Shown here one piece after another: positions 1 through 17,575 of a stretch of 64,000 nucleotides of DNA (positions are counted from its first letter, which is position 1; each line of letters starts with the position of its first letter). The stretch spans positions 164,176 through 228,175 of the forward strand of contig NZ_BDCM01000008.1 in NCBI RefSeq assembly GCF_001613505.1, read 5' to 3'. The stretch comes from Nocardia mikamii NBRC 108933 (lineage in GTDB: Bacteria > Actinomycetota > Actinomycetes > Mycobacteriales > Mycobacteriaceae). The notes beneath the pieces are model-generated. The model was not told where the DNA came from. It ran no database searches and saw only the letters and a list, made by a program, of their open reading frames with translations. The translations under genes were made by a program, and so were the position numbers.

Positions 1-171
1 CGCGGCGACCTGCAGGTAGACCCCGACCGTGTTGCCGGCCACGGTGAACAGAGCCTCCCGCCGCCCGATCGTGATCGCCCGGGTGATCGCGAACAGCACG
101 CTCGGCCCGGGCACGACGACGAGCACCAACGCCAGTCCGGCGAATTCGAGCAGATGATCCAGCGCCACCAT
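1..171 (-). CDS. LysE/RhtB-family exporter, N-terminal fragment
   Basis: This is the first 57 codons of a leftward gene that runs off the window edge. The translation starts MVALDHLLEFAGLALVLVVVPGPSVLF and continues into ITIGRREALFTVAGNTVGVYLQVAA. A hydrophobic first helix, a VPGPSVLF motif and a glycine-rich GNTVG stretch are typical of the N-terminus of LysE/RhtB translocators, which export amino acids or related small molecules across the cytoplasmic membrane. The substrate cannot be told. The ATG at 171 is the first start in frame. The gene is cut by the window, not broken. Confidence 0.7.
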   Translation of the reverse strand, partial: MVALDHLLEFAGLALVLVVVPGPSVLFAITRAITIGRREALFTVAGNTVGVYLQVAA

Positions 172-461
172 GCGACGACCATAACGACCGGAAGGAGGAG
201 CCGGCCACCGCTTTCCGCGGCACGTTCTCGGCTCGCTCCCGCGATGACCTCGCGCACCCAGCCCACCGGCATTGTCGCCGGTCGCGGTCGGCCGCCACTC
301 CTCGAACCGACTCCCGCGACGTGGTCGCCATCCGCGACGCGGTGAAACGGGAAGTGCGACAACAGCACCCGGTGACCGTCGATCCTCGGCGGACCGTTTG
401 GACGCGCATCTGTGCCAGGCATTCGACGACCTGCGCGGTCTCGCCGCCGACGTGTCGTGAG

Positions 462-1910
462 TTACGGCGCCTGGAAGCCGCCGATCTTCTCCTCGAGCAG
501 TTCGGCCAGCCGCAGCGGGGTGCGGTCTTCGAACATCGGACCGATGAGCTGCACTCCCACCGGCAGGCCCTCGGGGGAACGGCCCGCCGGTATCGCGGTG
601 GCGGGCAGGCCGGGCATGGTGGCCATACCGGCCCAGACGAGCTGGTCGAAGTACGGGTACTCGACGCCGTCGATGTCGATGTGGCGGTCCTCCAGACCTC
701 CGTTGTGGTTGTGCGGATAGGCGGGAGTGGGCGTAATGGGGCAGACCACGGCATCGAATTCGGCGAACAGTTGCCGCCAGCCGTGGCGGTGGAGTTCGCG
801 ACCGTTGTTCGCCCTCACCCAGTCTCGGTGGCTGAGCACCATGCCGCGCAGCCGCGCCGCATCGAGACTCCGGTCGTCGGCACTGAGCTCGGCAGCTCGG
901 GTCTGCAACTCTCGGTACACCTCGAGCGGAAGACCCGCGGCGGCATTCGACAGCATCAGCTGCATGTAGAGCGTCGCCGCTTCGGCCGGATCGGGGAGCA
1001 GCGGGCTGTGCCGTTCGACGCGGGCGCCCTCGTCGACGAGCGCCTCGGCGACCCGGTTCACGCCCGCCCGCACCGCCGATCCGGTCGGAATGAGCGGATG
1101 CTCCTCGAGGATCAGCACACGGAAGTCGGCCAGCCGATCGTGGCGCGCGGGCGGGAGTGCGACGTCGTAGGCGACGCCGTGGGTCAGCGGATCCGGTCCG
1201 GCCATCACATCGAGCAGCAGCGTGAGATCGCGGGCAGTACGCGCCATCGGACCGGCGACAGCCAGATCGAGATCGACCGGCAATGCCGGTGCGGGCGGCG
1301 CGACCATTCCCCGGGTCGGCGCCAGCCCGAGTGTCGGCTTGTGCGCGTAGATGCCGCAGAAATGCGCGGGGGTGCGCAGCGAACCGGCGAGGTCCGAGCC
1401 GATGGACAGCGCACCGAATCCGCACGCCAGGGCCGCCGCCGAACCACCGGACGACCCACCCGACGTGCGGTCGTGGTCCCAGGGGTTGTTGGTGGTGCCG
1501 TAGATCTCGTTGAAGCTCTGGATATCTCGCAGCATCTCCGGCACGTTCGTCTTACCGAGGATCACCGCGCCGGTGGCCTCCAGCCGCGATACCTGCACCG
1601 CGTCCTCCGACGGTATGTAGTTCGCGTGCTGCGGCATGCCCCAGGTCGTGGGTAGCCCGGCGATGTCGTAGGACTCCTTGACCGTCACCGGTACACCGAG
1701 CAGCGGCCGGTCCTCGCCGCGGGCGCGCGCCTTGTCGGCACGCTGCGCGGCCGTCCGTGCACGGTCGAAGGTCGGCACACAGATCGCGTTGATCACCTTG
1801 TCCTCGCGCTCGATTCGAGCGATCGCATTCTCGGTGAGCTCCACCGAGGTCACATCACCCGCACGCAATGCCGCCAGGATTTGTTCGGCCGACTGAAAGT
1901 TCCGCTCCAT
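462..1910 (-). CDS. Amidase (amidase-signature family)
   Basis: The 482-residue protein has the family's normal length. It carries the amidase-signature core: a catalytic lysine in VTVKESYD and the glycine/serine-rich loop GGSSGGSAAALACG that holds the cis-Ser and nucleophilic Ser of the Ser-cisSer-Lys triad. Family members hydrolyse carboxylic amides in the cytoplasm. It lacks a GatB partner nearby, so a role in tRNA amidation is unlikely. It could act on xenobiotic or secondary amides, but the substrate is unknown. The ATG at 1910 begins MERNFQSAEQ, and no better start lies upstream. It stands alone, with 290 bases to the LysE fragment and 370 to the recombinase. Confidence 0.9.
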   Translation of the reverse strand: MERNFQSAEQILAALRAGDVTSVELTENAIARIEREDKVINAICVPTFDRARTAAQRADKARARGEDRPLLGVPVTVKESYDIAGLPTTWGMPQHANYIPSEDAVQVSRLEATGAVILGKTNVPEMLRDIQSFNEIYGTTNNPWDHDRTSGGSSGGSAAALACGFGALSIGSDLAGSLRTPAHFCGIYAHKPTLGLAPTRGMVAPPAPALPVDLDLAVAGPMARTARDLTLLLDVMAGPDPLTHGVAYDVALPPARHDRLADFRVLILEEHPLIPTGSAVRAGVNRVAEALVDEGARVERHSPLLPDPAEAATLYMQLMLSNAAAGLPLEVYRELQTRAAELSADDRSLDAARLRGMVLSHRDWVRANNGRELHRHGWRQLFAEFDAVVCPITPTPAYPHNHNGGLEDRHIDIDGVEYPYFDQLVWAGMATMPGLPATAIPAGRSPEGLPVGVQLIGPMFEDRTPLRLAELLEEKIGGFQAP

Positions 1911-2280
1911 GAATCCGACGGTATGGGGCGGCCGCAGGGGGCATAAAACCCCTCTTCACGCAAAGCTCCAATTCGAATCGATCGGCCTTCGGGACGAAGC
2001 GACGCGTGCGTTCCGTCATATCCCAGGTCACGCCGCCGGGAGTGCGCGACGCGAGGCACGCAGGCCATGAAATGCCGTTTCGCACAACAAGACAGATGTC
2101 ACAACGGCTACCGCGTCTCGAACTCCGGTCGCGGCCCGTTCGGTCGGAGGCCGGTCATCATGGACGGCGAGGCAGGTGAGTACCAATTTCACGACTGTTC
2201 GCCGGAGAGTGAATCTTCCGAGACCTTCGGCGCAGCAATTCGCAGTGGTGCATTCAACGCAGGTCGAACGAAGTCTTGAT
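1911..2280. other. 370-base gap between amidase and recombinase, no feature seen
   Basis: I see no convincing gene, tRNA or terminator here. It should hold the amidase promoter on the minus strand. Because a tyrosine recombinase follows, I looked for a tRNA 3' end or an attachment-like repeat and found neither by eye. Confidence 0.4.
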
Positions 2281-3495
2281 TCACAACCCGAGTTTGGTTA
2301 CCGCGTTGTCCTCCAAGGGATTCGCGGTGCGGATGTAGCCGTGCACGGTGCGCGGGTTGGACCAGCGGCCCTGGCGCATGATCTCGCGGTCGCTGGCGCC
2401 GCCGAGCGCGGCCTGGGTGGCGAATCCGGCGCGCAGTGAATGTCCGGAGAACAGCGCCGGATCCAGTCCCGCCCGTGCGGCGTAGCGTTTCACCAGCTCC
2501 GCCACCGCACGCCCCGAGATCGGCTGCGCGCCGATGCCGCCGTGCCGCGACACCGGCGGGAACAGCGGGGCCTGCGCATCGACGCGGGTGGCGCCGGTGA
2601 AGCCGTGGCAGCGGTGGATGTCGCCGGCGGCGCTGGTGCGCTCGGTCCAGGGCCGCAGATCGTCGGTGCCGCCCGCGGCGTGGATGTCGCGCAGATCGAT
2701 CCACTCGGCGAATGCGCACACCGGGCACGTCGAGGGTCGCGCCCCGCGCGGCAGGGCTACCGACTGGGCGCCGGCACCGGTCGGATCGGTTTTCGTCGCC
2801 GGCAGCCGCACCAGCAGCAGGGGTTCGCCGGTGCGGTGATCGAGGGTGACCGCCACATCACCGACGCGGAGTCCGGCGAGTTCGCTGCGGCGCAGTGCCC
2901 CGGCGAATCCGACGAGCAGCATCAGCCGGTCGCGTCGGCGGGCCGGTTCGGTCGGCCAGCCCGGGGCCGGCAATCCGTCGAGCAGTTGTTCCAGCGTGTG
3001 CAGCAGCACGGGACGTTTCCGCTTGGGCACGCTGCGACGCGTGCGGCGAATGCCGCGCAGGGTCAACCGCACCACATCCGATCGGGTCGGGGAGGGTAGC
3101 CCGTTGGCGGCATGGACCGCGGCGATGGCGGCGCTCTTGCGTTCCAGCGTGGCCGGCCCGAACGCCCACTCGCCGGAGGGTTTTCGCGCATCGGCGGCCG
3201 CGGCCAGATACACCGCGACATCGAGGGCGTCCGCGGGCAGTGCGCACCGCGCCTCGGCCGCACACCACGCCGACCACCCGATCCAGTCGGACCGGTAGGC
3301 GCGCACCGTGTTCGGCGACTGCGAGGCCTCCAGATAGCGGCCCAGCGCCCCGGCCTGCTCGGTGTCGAAACGCTCCCGCACCATCCGCAGGGCGACCGTG
3401 TCGACGAGCACGCTGCGCACTCCCCGCCGTAATTCGGTGCGAACCGCCTCCGGCACGGCGATATCGACGACCACGGGATCCGGTGAGACGCTCAT
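2281..3495 (-). CDS. Tyrosine recombinase / integrase
   Basis: The 404-residue protein has a SAM-like core-binding N-terminal part (SPNTVRAYRSDWIGWSAWC, about residues 50-140) and a C-terminal catalytic domain. The catalytic residues are visible: Arg in the GALRRSEL box, Lys in ATKTD, His-x-x-Arg in HSLRAGFATQAAL, the second His/Trp in GRWSNPRTVHGYI, and Tyr in VHGYIR. Such enzymes cut and rejoin DNA through a 3'-phosphotyrosine. The ATG at 3495 (MSVSPDPV) is preferred to an upstream in-frame start because a divergent acetyltransferase begins at 3561. No excisionase, phage genes or att repeats are adjacent, so it is a solitary or remnant recombinase. Confidence 0.85.
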   Translation of the reverse strand: MSVSPDPVVVDIAVPEAVRTELRRGVRSVLVDTVALRMVRERFDTEQAGALGRYLEASQSPNTVRAYRSDWIGWSAWCAAEARCALPADALDVAVYLAAAADARKPSGEWAFGPATLERKSAAIAAVHAANGLPSPTRSDVVRLTLRGIRRTRRSVPKRKRPVLLHTLEQLLDGLPAPGWPTEPARRRDRLMLLVGFAGALRRSELAGLRVGDVAVTLDHRTGEPLLLVRLPATKTDPTGAGAQSVALPRGARPSTCPVCAFAEWIDLRDIHAAGGTDDLRPWTERTSAAGDIHRCHGFTGATRVDAQAPLFPPVSRHGGIGAQPISGRAVAELVKRYAARAGLDPALFSGHSLRAGFATQAALGGASDREIMRQGRWSNPRTVHGYIRTANPLEDNAVTKLGL

Positions 3496-3560
3496 CGCGA
3501 GACAGGTTACCGGGCAACGACGTTCACCGCGCCCGCCCGCGCCGGGAAGAATGATCGACC

Positions 3561-4025
3561 GTGCCGCCTGTGACAGTTGCCGCCGATGATCCCGCCCGGG
3601 CCGATGTGCGAGCGCTGGCCGCCCGCCATCTGGCCTTCGCGCGGGCGCATACCCCGGCCGACGCCGTGTTCGCACTCGACCACGACGCGTGGGCCGATCC
3701 GCACCTCATTCTGGTCACCGCTCGCCGCGACGGGGTGCTGCTGGGTATGGGCGCGGTGCGCGATCTCGGTACCGGGCACGGGGAACTGAAAGCGATGCAC
3801 ACCGACGAAGCGGCGCGCGGACATGGTGTCGGCACCGCGATCGTCACGTATCTGCTCGCGTTCGCACGCGCCCGCGGGTGGGTGCGGGTGAGCCTGGAAA
3901 CCGGTATGGGCGAAGCGTTTCGGCCCGCACGGATGCTGTACGCGCGGTGTGGATTCGTCGCCTGCGGCGCCTTCGGCGACTATCTCGACACCGGGACGAG
4001 TGCGTTCATGACGCGCCAGGTGTGA
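3561..4025 (+). CDS. GNAT-family N-acetyltransferase
   Basis: The 154-residue single-domain protein is the usual length for GNAT enzymes, which move an acetyl group from acetyl-CoA to an amine. The acetyl-CoA binding motif is read as RGHGVGTAIVTYLL, followed by the ARMLYARCGFVACGAFGDY segment that resembles the C-terminal (motif B) part of the fold. The GTG at 3561 (MPPVTVAADD) is the only reasonable start. It is divergent from the recombinase with a 65-base gap and lies just upstream of the rox promoter region, but with 177 bases between them there is no sign of co-transcription. The substrate is unknown. Confidence 0.82.
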   Translation: MPPVTVAADDPARADVRALAARHLAFARAHTPADAVFALDHDAWADPHLILVTARRDGVLLGMGAVRDLGTGHGELKAMHTDEAARGHGVGTAIVTYLLAFARARGWVRVSLETGMGEAFRPARMLYARCGFVACGAFGDYLDTGTSAFMTRQV

Positions 4026-5621
<1,596 letters not shown>

Positions 5622-5634
5622 TCACGCACCGGAG

Positions 5635-6411
5635 CTAGGTCGCGACACCGAAGGTGCGGGCGGTGGCGACGGCGGCGAGACGGTCGTCGCTGCCGGTGTC
5701 CCGCAGCTCGACCCGACCGACGCCGCCCCGCACCGTCGCGGTGGCCGTCACCGGACCCACCTTGGCCGGTTGCAGATAACGCAGGCCGAGGAAGCCGAGG
5801 CTGTCACCGGGCGCGAGCGACAGCACGGCTTCCTCGGCCGCGACGGCGATGAGACCGCCGTTGACGCTGCCCGCCGCGTTGAGCACGTCGTCGGTGCGCG
5901 GGAGGACGGCCACGCCGGGACGCACCCGTTCGCAGCCCAGGCGTTCGGCCAGGGGAGTGGTGAGCCGGTCGCGCCCGGCCGGCATATCGAGGCTGAGTGC
6001 GCGGGGAAGTTGCAGGTCCGGGTCGGGTGCGACCATGAAGGACGCACCGGCCAAGGCCAGCGGTTCGCCGTCGACGGCGAAGTCGATCTCGGCCACGAAG
6101 ACCGACCGGCCCACCTTCACGGTGCGGCCGATCGCCTCGAGGTGCCCGGCCGCGGGCGCGGGCCGGTAGAGGTGAACGTCGAGTTCGAGGGTCACCGGAA
6201 CCCGCGGATGCGTTACCAGCGACGCCAGCAGCCCGGCGACGGTATCGGCCCAGGTGGCGAGGATGGAGGTGCGCAGATGCGCGGTTCCCGGCGCATGCAG
6301 TTCCGGCACGATGGTCGCGCCACCGTGCACCTCGTCGCCGGCGCGCCGGGTGGCGAAGCCGAGTTCGAGCAGCACATGGCGGCGCGGGGACAGTCTGCTT
6401 TCGACACTCAC
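5635..6411 (-). CDS. Hotdog-fold thioesterase-like protein (two hotdog repeats)
   Basis: The 258-residue protein appears to hold two hotdog halves. The first has a PaaI-like pattern (HGGATIVPELHAPGTAHLRTSILATWADTVAGLL, then VTLELDVHLYRPAPAAGHLEAIGRTVKVGRSVFVAEIDF). The second has NAAGSVNGGLIAVAAEEAVLSL followed by LGLRYLQPAKVGPVTATATV. Such proteins usually hydrolyse acyl-CoA thioesters. The GTG at 6411 (MSVESRLSP) is chosen because the longer frame has a low-complexity, unlikely N-terminus. It ends 13 bases from the end of rox (convergent) and lies 84 bases downstream of a crotonase-family gene on the same strand, so those two may form a fatty-acid or CoA-related unit. The substrate is not known. 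Confidence 0.7.
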   Translation of the reverse strand: MSVESRLSPRRHVLLELGFATRRAGDEVHGGATIVPELHAPGTAHLRTSILATWADTVAGLLASLVTHPRVPVTLELDVHLYRPAPAAGHLEAIGRTVKVGRSVFVAEIDFAVDGEPLALAGASFMVAPDPDLQLPRALSLDMPAGRDRLTTPLAERLGCERVRPGVAVLPRTDDVLNAAGSVNGGLIAVAAEEAVLSLAPGDSLGFLGLRYLQPAKVGPVTATATVRGGVGRVELRDTGSDDRLAAVATARTFGVAT

Positions 6412-6495
6412 GGCATCTCCTCCGGTCCGGTGCGTCCCGGCAGGGCCACACACGAGCGGATTGATTCTACTGCAAAGAGAATCACATTCTCGCAG

Positions 6496-7257
6496 CTATC
6501 GCGGGGCGCTGATGCGCGCCTTCATCGCCGCGAGCCGGGCGGCGAATTCCTCGGAATCCAGCGATGCCACCTGCGGGACGATCTCCGCGTCGACGGCCTC
6601 GGCATGCGAGTCCAGTGTGCGCGTGTGGCGCATGGTGCGTTTGGTGGTGATCAGCAGCTCGCGCGGTGCCTCGGCCGCGCCGGCCGCCAATTCGACCGCG
6701 GCGGAAACCAAGTCGTCGTGGTCGCCGAGCACGACACGATGCACCAGGCCCGCACTGTGTGCCGCGTCGGCATCGAGGATCTCGCCCAGCAGCGTCATGG
6801 CCGCAGCCCGCTGCGCACCGACGGCGCGCTGCAACATCCACGTCATGCCGCCGCCCGGATGGATGCCCAGCCGCAGGAATCGCGCATCGAACCGGGCGCG
6901 CGGCCCGGCGAGGCGCACATCCGCGGCCAGGGCCAGATTCAGTCCCGCGCCGACCGCGGGCCCGCCCACCGCGGCGACGGTGGGCAGCGAACACTCGGCC
7001 ACGGCGAGGAATCCGGCGTAGATGGCCCGCAGTCCCTGCTCCGCCGCCTCGCCCAGTGCACTGAGGTCGGCGCCCGCGCAGAATGCCGGGGGAGCCCCGG
7101 TGATCACCACCGCGTGCACGCCGGGATCGGCCTCCGCCTCGGTGATCGCCGCCGCCAGCTGCTCGGACAGCGCGACTGTCAACGCATTTCGGCGCTGGGG
7201 GTCCGATACCGTCACCACCGCGACCGTATCGCGCCGCTCCACCGTGATCTCCGCCAT
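6496..7257 (-). CDS. Enoyl-CoA hydratase/isomerase-family protein
   Basis: This is a 253-residue crotonase-fold protein. The oxyanion-hole segments are clear: [13 protein letters not shown] and [22 protein letters not shown]. In the catalytic region, where hydratases usually carry glutamates near FxxPExxLGxxPGxGG, this protein reads [19 protein letters not shown]. The usual second glutamate is therefore replaced and classical hydration is doubtful. Isomerase, hydrolase or other crotonase chemistry is possible. The ATG at 7257 ([10 protein letters not shown]) is the canonical start for the family. It probably precedes the thioesterase gene in one transcript. Confidence 0.85.
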   Translation of the reverse strand: MAEITVERRDTVAVVTVSDPQRRNALTVALSEQLAAAITEAEADPGVHAVVITGAPPAFCAGADLSALGEAAEQGLRAIYAGFLAVAECSLPTVAAVGGPAVGAGLNLALAADVRLAGPRARFDARFLRLGIHPGGGMTWMLQRAVGAQRAAAMTLLGEILDADAAHSAGLVHRVVLGDHDDLVSAAVELAAGAAEAPRELLITTKRTMRHTRTLDSHAEAVDAEIVPQVASLDSEEFAARLAAMKARISAPR

Positions 7258-7763
7258 GGCGTCATCGTAAGGGAGTGTGCGGCGGCACACCCGCTCGCCG
7301 GCAGCGCTGCTGATCCGAAAGGGTCGGTCCGCGCATTTTCCGGCGCATCACATGAACGACCGGAAAAGCAGATCGAAACGCTTTACCGGAATTCGAGTAG
7401 TAGGCAGGTGCGTGCATTGTCGAAATTAGAATCCGACTCGTACTTTTGTATATAAGACTTTAGGGCATGGCACCTTGGGGCAATATCGCGCGGCCCGGGC
7501 ATTGCTGTAACCGCAGGTGTGAAATATCCTGCACTGCAACGCAGTCCGGCCGAGCGCCGGCGGACCGGCATTGACACACCATCTGCGCCGGATTACTTTG
7601 GTCATCAATACAAGCGAGCGCTTGGTCGTTGCAGTGTCGCAACGTGAATGCTCGATGTGAGCATATTCGTCGAGCGTATTCGTTCGGAACCCGGATCACC
7701 ATATCTCTGCGCTGGATCGGTTCGGATTTCGTCCTATTCACCTGCTCCATCCGGGGGTTGTTC
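7258..7763 (+). promoter_or_regulatory. AT-richer leader region upstream of the NRPS gene
   Basis: No gene is seen in these 506 bases. The middle part (about 7400-7470, with runs such as TTTTGTATATAAGACTTTAG) is visibly richer in A+T than the surrounding coding DNA, which suits a promoter or a horizontally acquired edge. A dyad CGTTGC-N6-GCAACG sits at 7627-7644, about 120 bases before the NRPS start, and is a candidate operator. No IdeR-type iron box was recognised. Confidence 0.45.
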
Positions 7764-15023
<7,260 letters not shown>

Positions 15024-15058
15024 CACCTCCGGATCCTCTTATCCAGCAAGGACATTCC

Positions 15059-17575
15059 GTGAATTCTTCTGTCAAGTCCGCGATAGTCGTCGGAGCCGGC
15101 ATCGGTGGTCTCACCACCGCGGCGGCGCTGCGCCGGGCCGGCATCGACGTGGTGTTGTGCGAGCGCGGCCCGACCTTGCGCGCGGCCGGATTCGGGCTGT
15201 CGCTGCAGTCCAACGCGATGAACGCGCTGCGCACCCTGGACCTCGGCATCGACGAGGAACTGCTGCGAGTCGGCGGGCAGGCGTTGTCGGCCAGTTATCG
15301 CCGCCCGGACGGCTCGGTCATGCGCCGCGTCGATGTGGCGCCGACCGAGGCCCTGCTGGGCGCCCCGGCCGTGGTATTGGCCCGGCCCGATTTGCACGAC
15401 GTCCTGCTGCGCGCCTGCGGCGACGATCTGCGGGTCGAACTGGACGCCGACGTGCTCGGATTCACCGAAACCGGCGACGCGGTCGAGGTGGAACTGGCCG
15501 ACGGCCGCACGCTGAGCGCGGACGTGCTGATCGGTGCGGACGGCATCAACTCCGCGATTCGTGGCCGGTTGCACGGCCACTCGGCCCCGCGCCCCGGGGA
15601 ATTCGTGTGCTGGCTCGCGCTGGCCCGGTTCGATCGCCGATTCGTCGAGGTGGGTGAGTCGGTCCAATACTGGGGCACCGGACAGCGGTTCGGTATCAGC
15701 GACCGCGGCGGGGGCCGCGTCTATTGGTGGGGCACGCAAACCACCACCGGCGAACTGGCCGCGGACTGGCCACACGGCAAGGACGACCTGCTGGCTCGGT
15801 TCGCGGACTGGGCGCCGGAAATTCGCGAAATCATCTCCGGCACACCGGAAGCCGATATCCTGGCGCTGCCCGCGCAGGACCGGCCCGTACTGCCGGCCTG
15901 GGGGAGCGGGCGAGTCACCTTGCTCGGCGACGCCGCCCATCCGATGCTGCCCAGCCTCGGCCAGGGCGCGAACGCCGCGATCGAGGACGCGATCGTGCTG
16001 GCACACGCACTGGCCACCCACGACGACGCCGAGACCGCGCTGCGGGTCTACGAGCGGCGACGGATTCCGCGCACCACCATGTTCGTCGACGAATCGCGCA
16101 AACTCGGCGAACTCGAGCAGACCGTCGACCCGGACCGCGTCGCGGCGCGCGACCGCTACATGTCGAGCGCGGACGGCCACACCCGCAGTCTCGAGCCGAT
16201 GACCTGGCCGGGCCTGGGCGACCCGGACACCACCGCCGCGCTACCGCGTGCGCTGTCCGCCCTGGAACGCTGGCATTGGACCGTGGACCGGGTCGCTCCG
16301 CTGCACATCGTGTCCCGGGTGCGTGTCGCGGGAGATCTGACCGCCGATGCGGTGCGCACAGGTCTGGCCGCGCTGGCCCGGCGCCACCCGATGCTGCACG
16401 CCGCGGTGCGCAGTGACGAGAGCCGCGACCCACTGTTCGTGCCGTTCGCCGTACAGCCGATTCCGTTGCGGGAGGTCACATCCGGCGACTGGACCGCCCA
16501 GATCGACACCGAACTGCGGGAACGCTTCGCGGGCAGCACATCCGGATCGGGTGACGCGCCACTGCTGCGCGCCACGCTGGTCACCGTCGCGCCCGGTGTG
16601 CACGACTTGATCCTGACCTCGGTCTACACCATCGCGGACGCGGTGACGACACTGTCGTTCGCCCGCCAGGTGCTGGAGTTCGCCGCCGCCGGTACGACCG
16701 GCTGGGTGCCGGAGATTCCGGCTCCCGCCGCACCGGAAGACCTGCTGCCCGGGCAATTCCGGGATACCGACGGTCAGCGCGCGGCCCTGGGCCGCTCGAT
16801 GGCGGCCGCCCAGGCCGATGAACGGCTGAACCTCGTGCGGTTGGCCGTCGAGGCCGAGGTGCGACCGGCGCAGCGTTTCACCAGAGCGACGCGCCGGGTG
16901 GTGGGCGGATCCGAGTATCGGGCGTTGCTGGCGGCCTGCCGCGAGCACGACGTGCTGCCGGAGAGTCTGGTGGCCGCCGCGCTCGCGCGGGCCGCCGCGG
17001 CGGATACCGGTGCGGCGCATGCGCATTACCCGATCGGCGTCTCGGTGCAGTTCCGGGAGCATCTGGACCCTCCGCTGGACGACACCCGCACCGGGGCGTA
17101 CCAGGCGATGATCGCCGTCCCCACCGCCGCCGGGCCGCCGCTGTGGGAGGCAGCGGCCGGCTTCGAAAGCGAATTCGCCGCGCGGGTGCGGCAACGCCGG
17201 CATCTCGGGGGCCTGCTCGGGATCGCGCACATGATGCCCGAGACGCCGGACCGGGTGGACCGGGTCGTCGCGCAACTGGATGCCCGCGGCCCCGGCAATC
17301 TGTGCATGACGGTGGTGGACACCCGGAATTTCCCGGAGCGCATCGGCGAGTGGGAGGTCACCGGCGCCGAATTCGTCTCCGGTATGTCGATCAGCGGTCT
17401 GCTGATGCTCACCGTCGGACTCGGATCGGACGAATTGTCGCTGCATCTGGGCTATGTCGAAGGGCTGCTGTCCGCCGCTCGCGCGCAGGCACTGGCCGAT
17501 GCCCTCGTCGAGGCGCTGCGCAGCGTCGTCAGCGCCGGCCTGCCAGGCCGTCCCATGCCGACATCGCGGCAGTGA
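15059..17575 (+). CDS. Fusion of FAD monooxygenase with condensation/PapA-like acyltransferase domain
   Basis: This 838-residue protein begins with a class A flavin monooxygenase (about residues 1-375): GAGIGGLTTAAALRRAG, the DG motif LIGADGINSAIRG, and the GD motif LLGDAAHPMLPSLGQGANAAIEDA. It continues without a stop into a condensation-superfamily domain (about 395-838) that starts ALSALERWHWTVDRVAPLH and includes LAALARRHPMLHAAV, as in PapA-type acyltransferases. The HHxxxDG active site is degenerate: Val522-Tyr523 replace both histidines, while Asp527 is kept. GTG at 15059 is chosen because AAGGA lies six bases upstream. An ATG at 15020 overlapping the NRPS stop is possible. Tight coupling to the NRPS suggests it tailors or releases the same product. 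The reaction is unknown. Confidence 0.85.
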   Translation: MNSSVKSAIVVGAGIGGLTTAAALRRAGIDVVLCERGPTLRAAGFGLSLQSNAMNALRTLDLGIDEELLRVGGQALSASYRRPDGSVMRRVDVAPTEALLGAPAVVLARPDLHDVLLRACGDDLRVELDADVLGFTETGDAVEVELADGRTLSADVLIGADGINSAIRGRLHGHSAPRPGEFVCWLALARFDRRFVEVGESVQYWGTGQRFGISDRGGGRVYWWGTQTTTGELAADWPHGKDDLLARFADWAPEIREIISGTPEADILALPAQDRPVLPAWGSGRVTLLGDAAHPMLPSLGQGANAAIEDAIVLAHALATHDDAETALRVYERRRIPRTTMFVDESRKLGELEQTVDPDRVAARDRYMSSADGHTRSLEPMTWPGLGDPDTTAALPRALSALERWHWTVDRVAPLHIVSRVRVAGDLTADAVRTGLAALARRHPMLHAAVRSDESRDPLFVPFAVQPIPLREVTSGDWTAQIDTELRERFAGSTSGSGDAPLLRATLVTVAPGVHDLILTSVYTIADAVTTLSFARQVLEFAAAGTTGWVPEIPAPAAPEDLLPGQFRDTDGQRAALGRSMAAAQADERLNLVRLAVEAEVRPAQRFTRATRRVVGGSEYRALLAACREHDVLPESLVAAALARAAAADTGAAHAHYPIGVSVQFREHLDPPLDDTRTGAYQAMIAVPTAAGPPLWEAAAGFESEFAARVRQRRHLGGLLGIAHMMPETPDRVDRVVAQLDARGPGNLCMTVVDTRNFPERIGEWEVTGAEFVSGMSISGLLMLTVGLGSDELSLHLGYVEGLLSAARAQALADALVEALRSVVSAGLPGRPMPTSRQ

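Noticed and set aside
321..1655. 444-codon plus-strand open frame
   Set aside because: It lies antisense to the amidase gene. It is arginine/histidine-rich with no domain and is a typical GC-rich shadow frame.
1911..2280. tRNA or attachment site next to the tyrosine recombinase
   Set aside because: No cloverleaf, T-loop sequence or flanking direct repeat could be found by eye.
7258..7763. IdeR/iron box marking the NRPS as a siderophore cluster
   Set aside because: No recognisable iron-box palindrome is present. Serine in module 1 alone does not prove siderophore synthesis.
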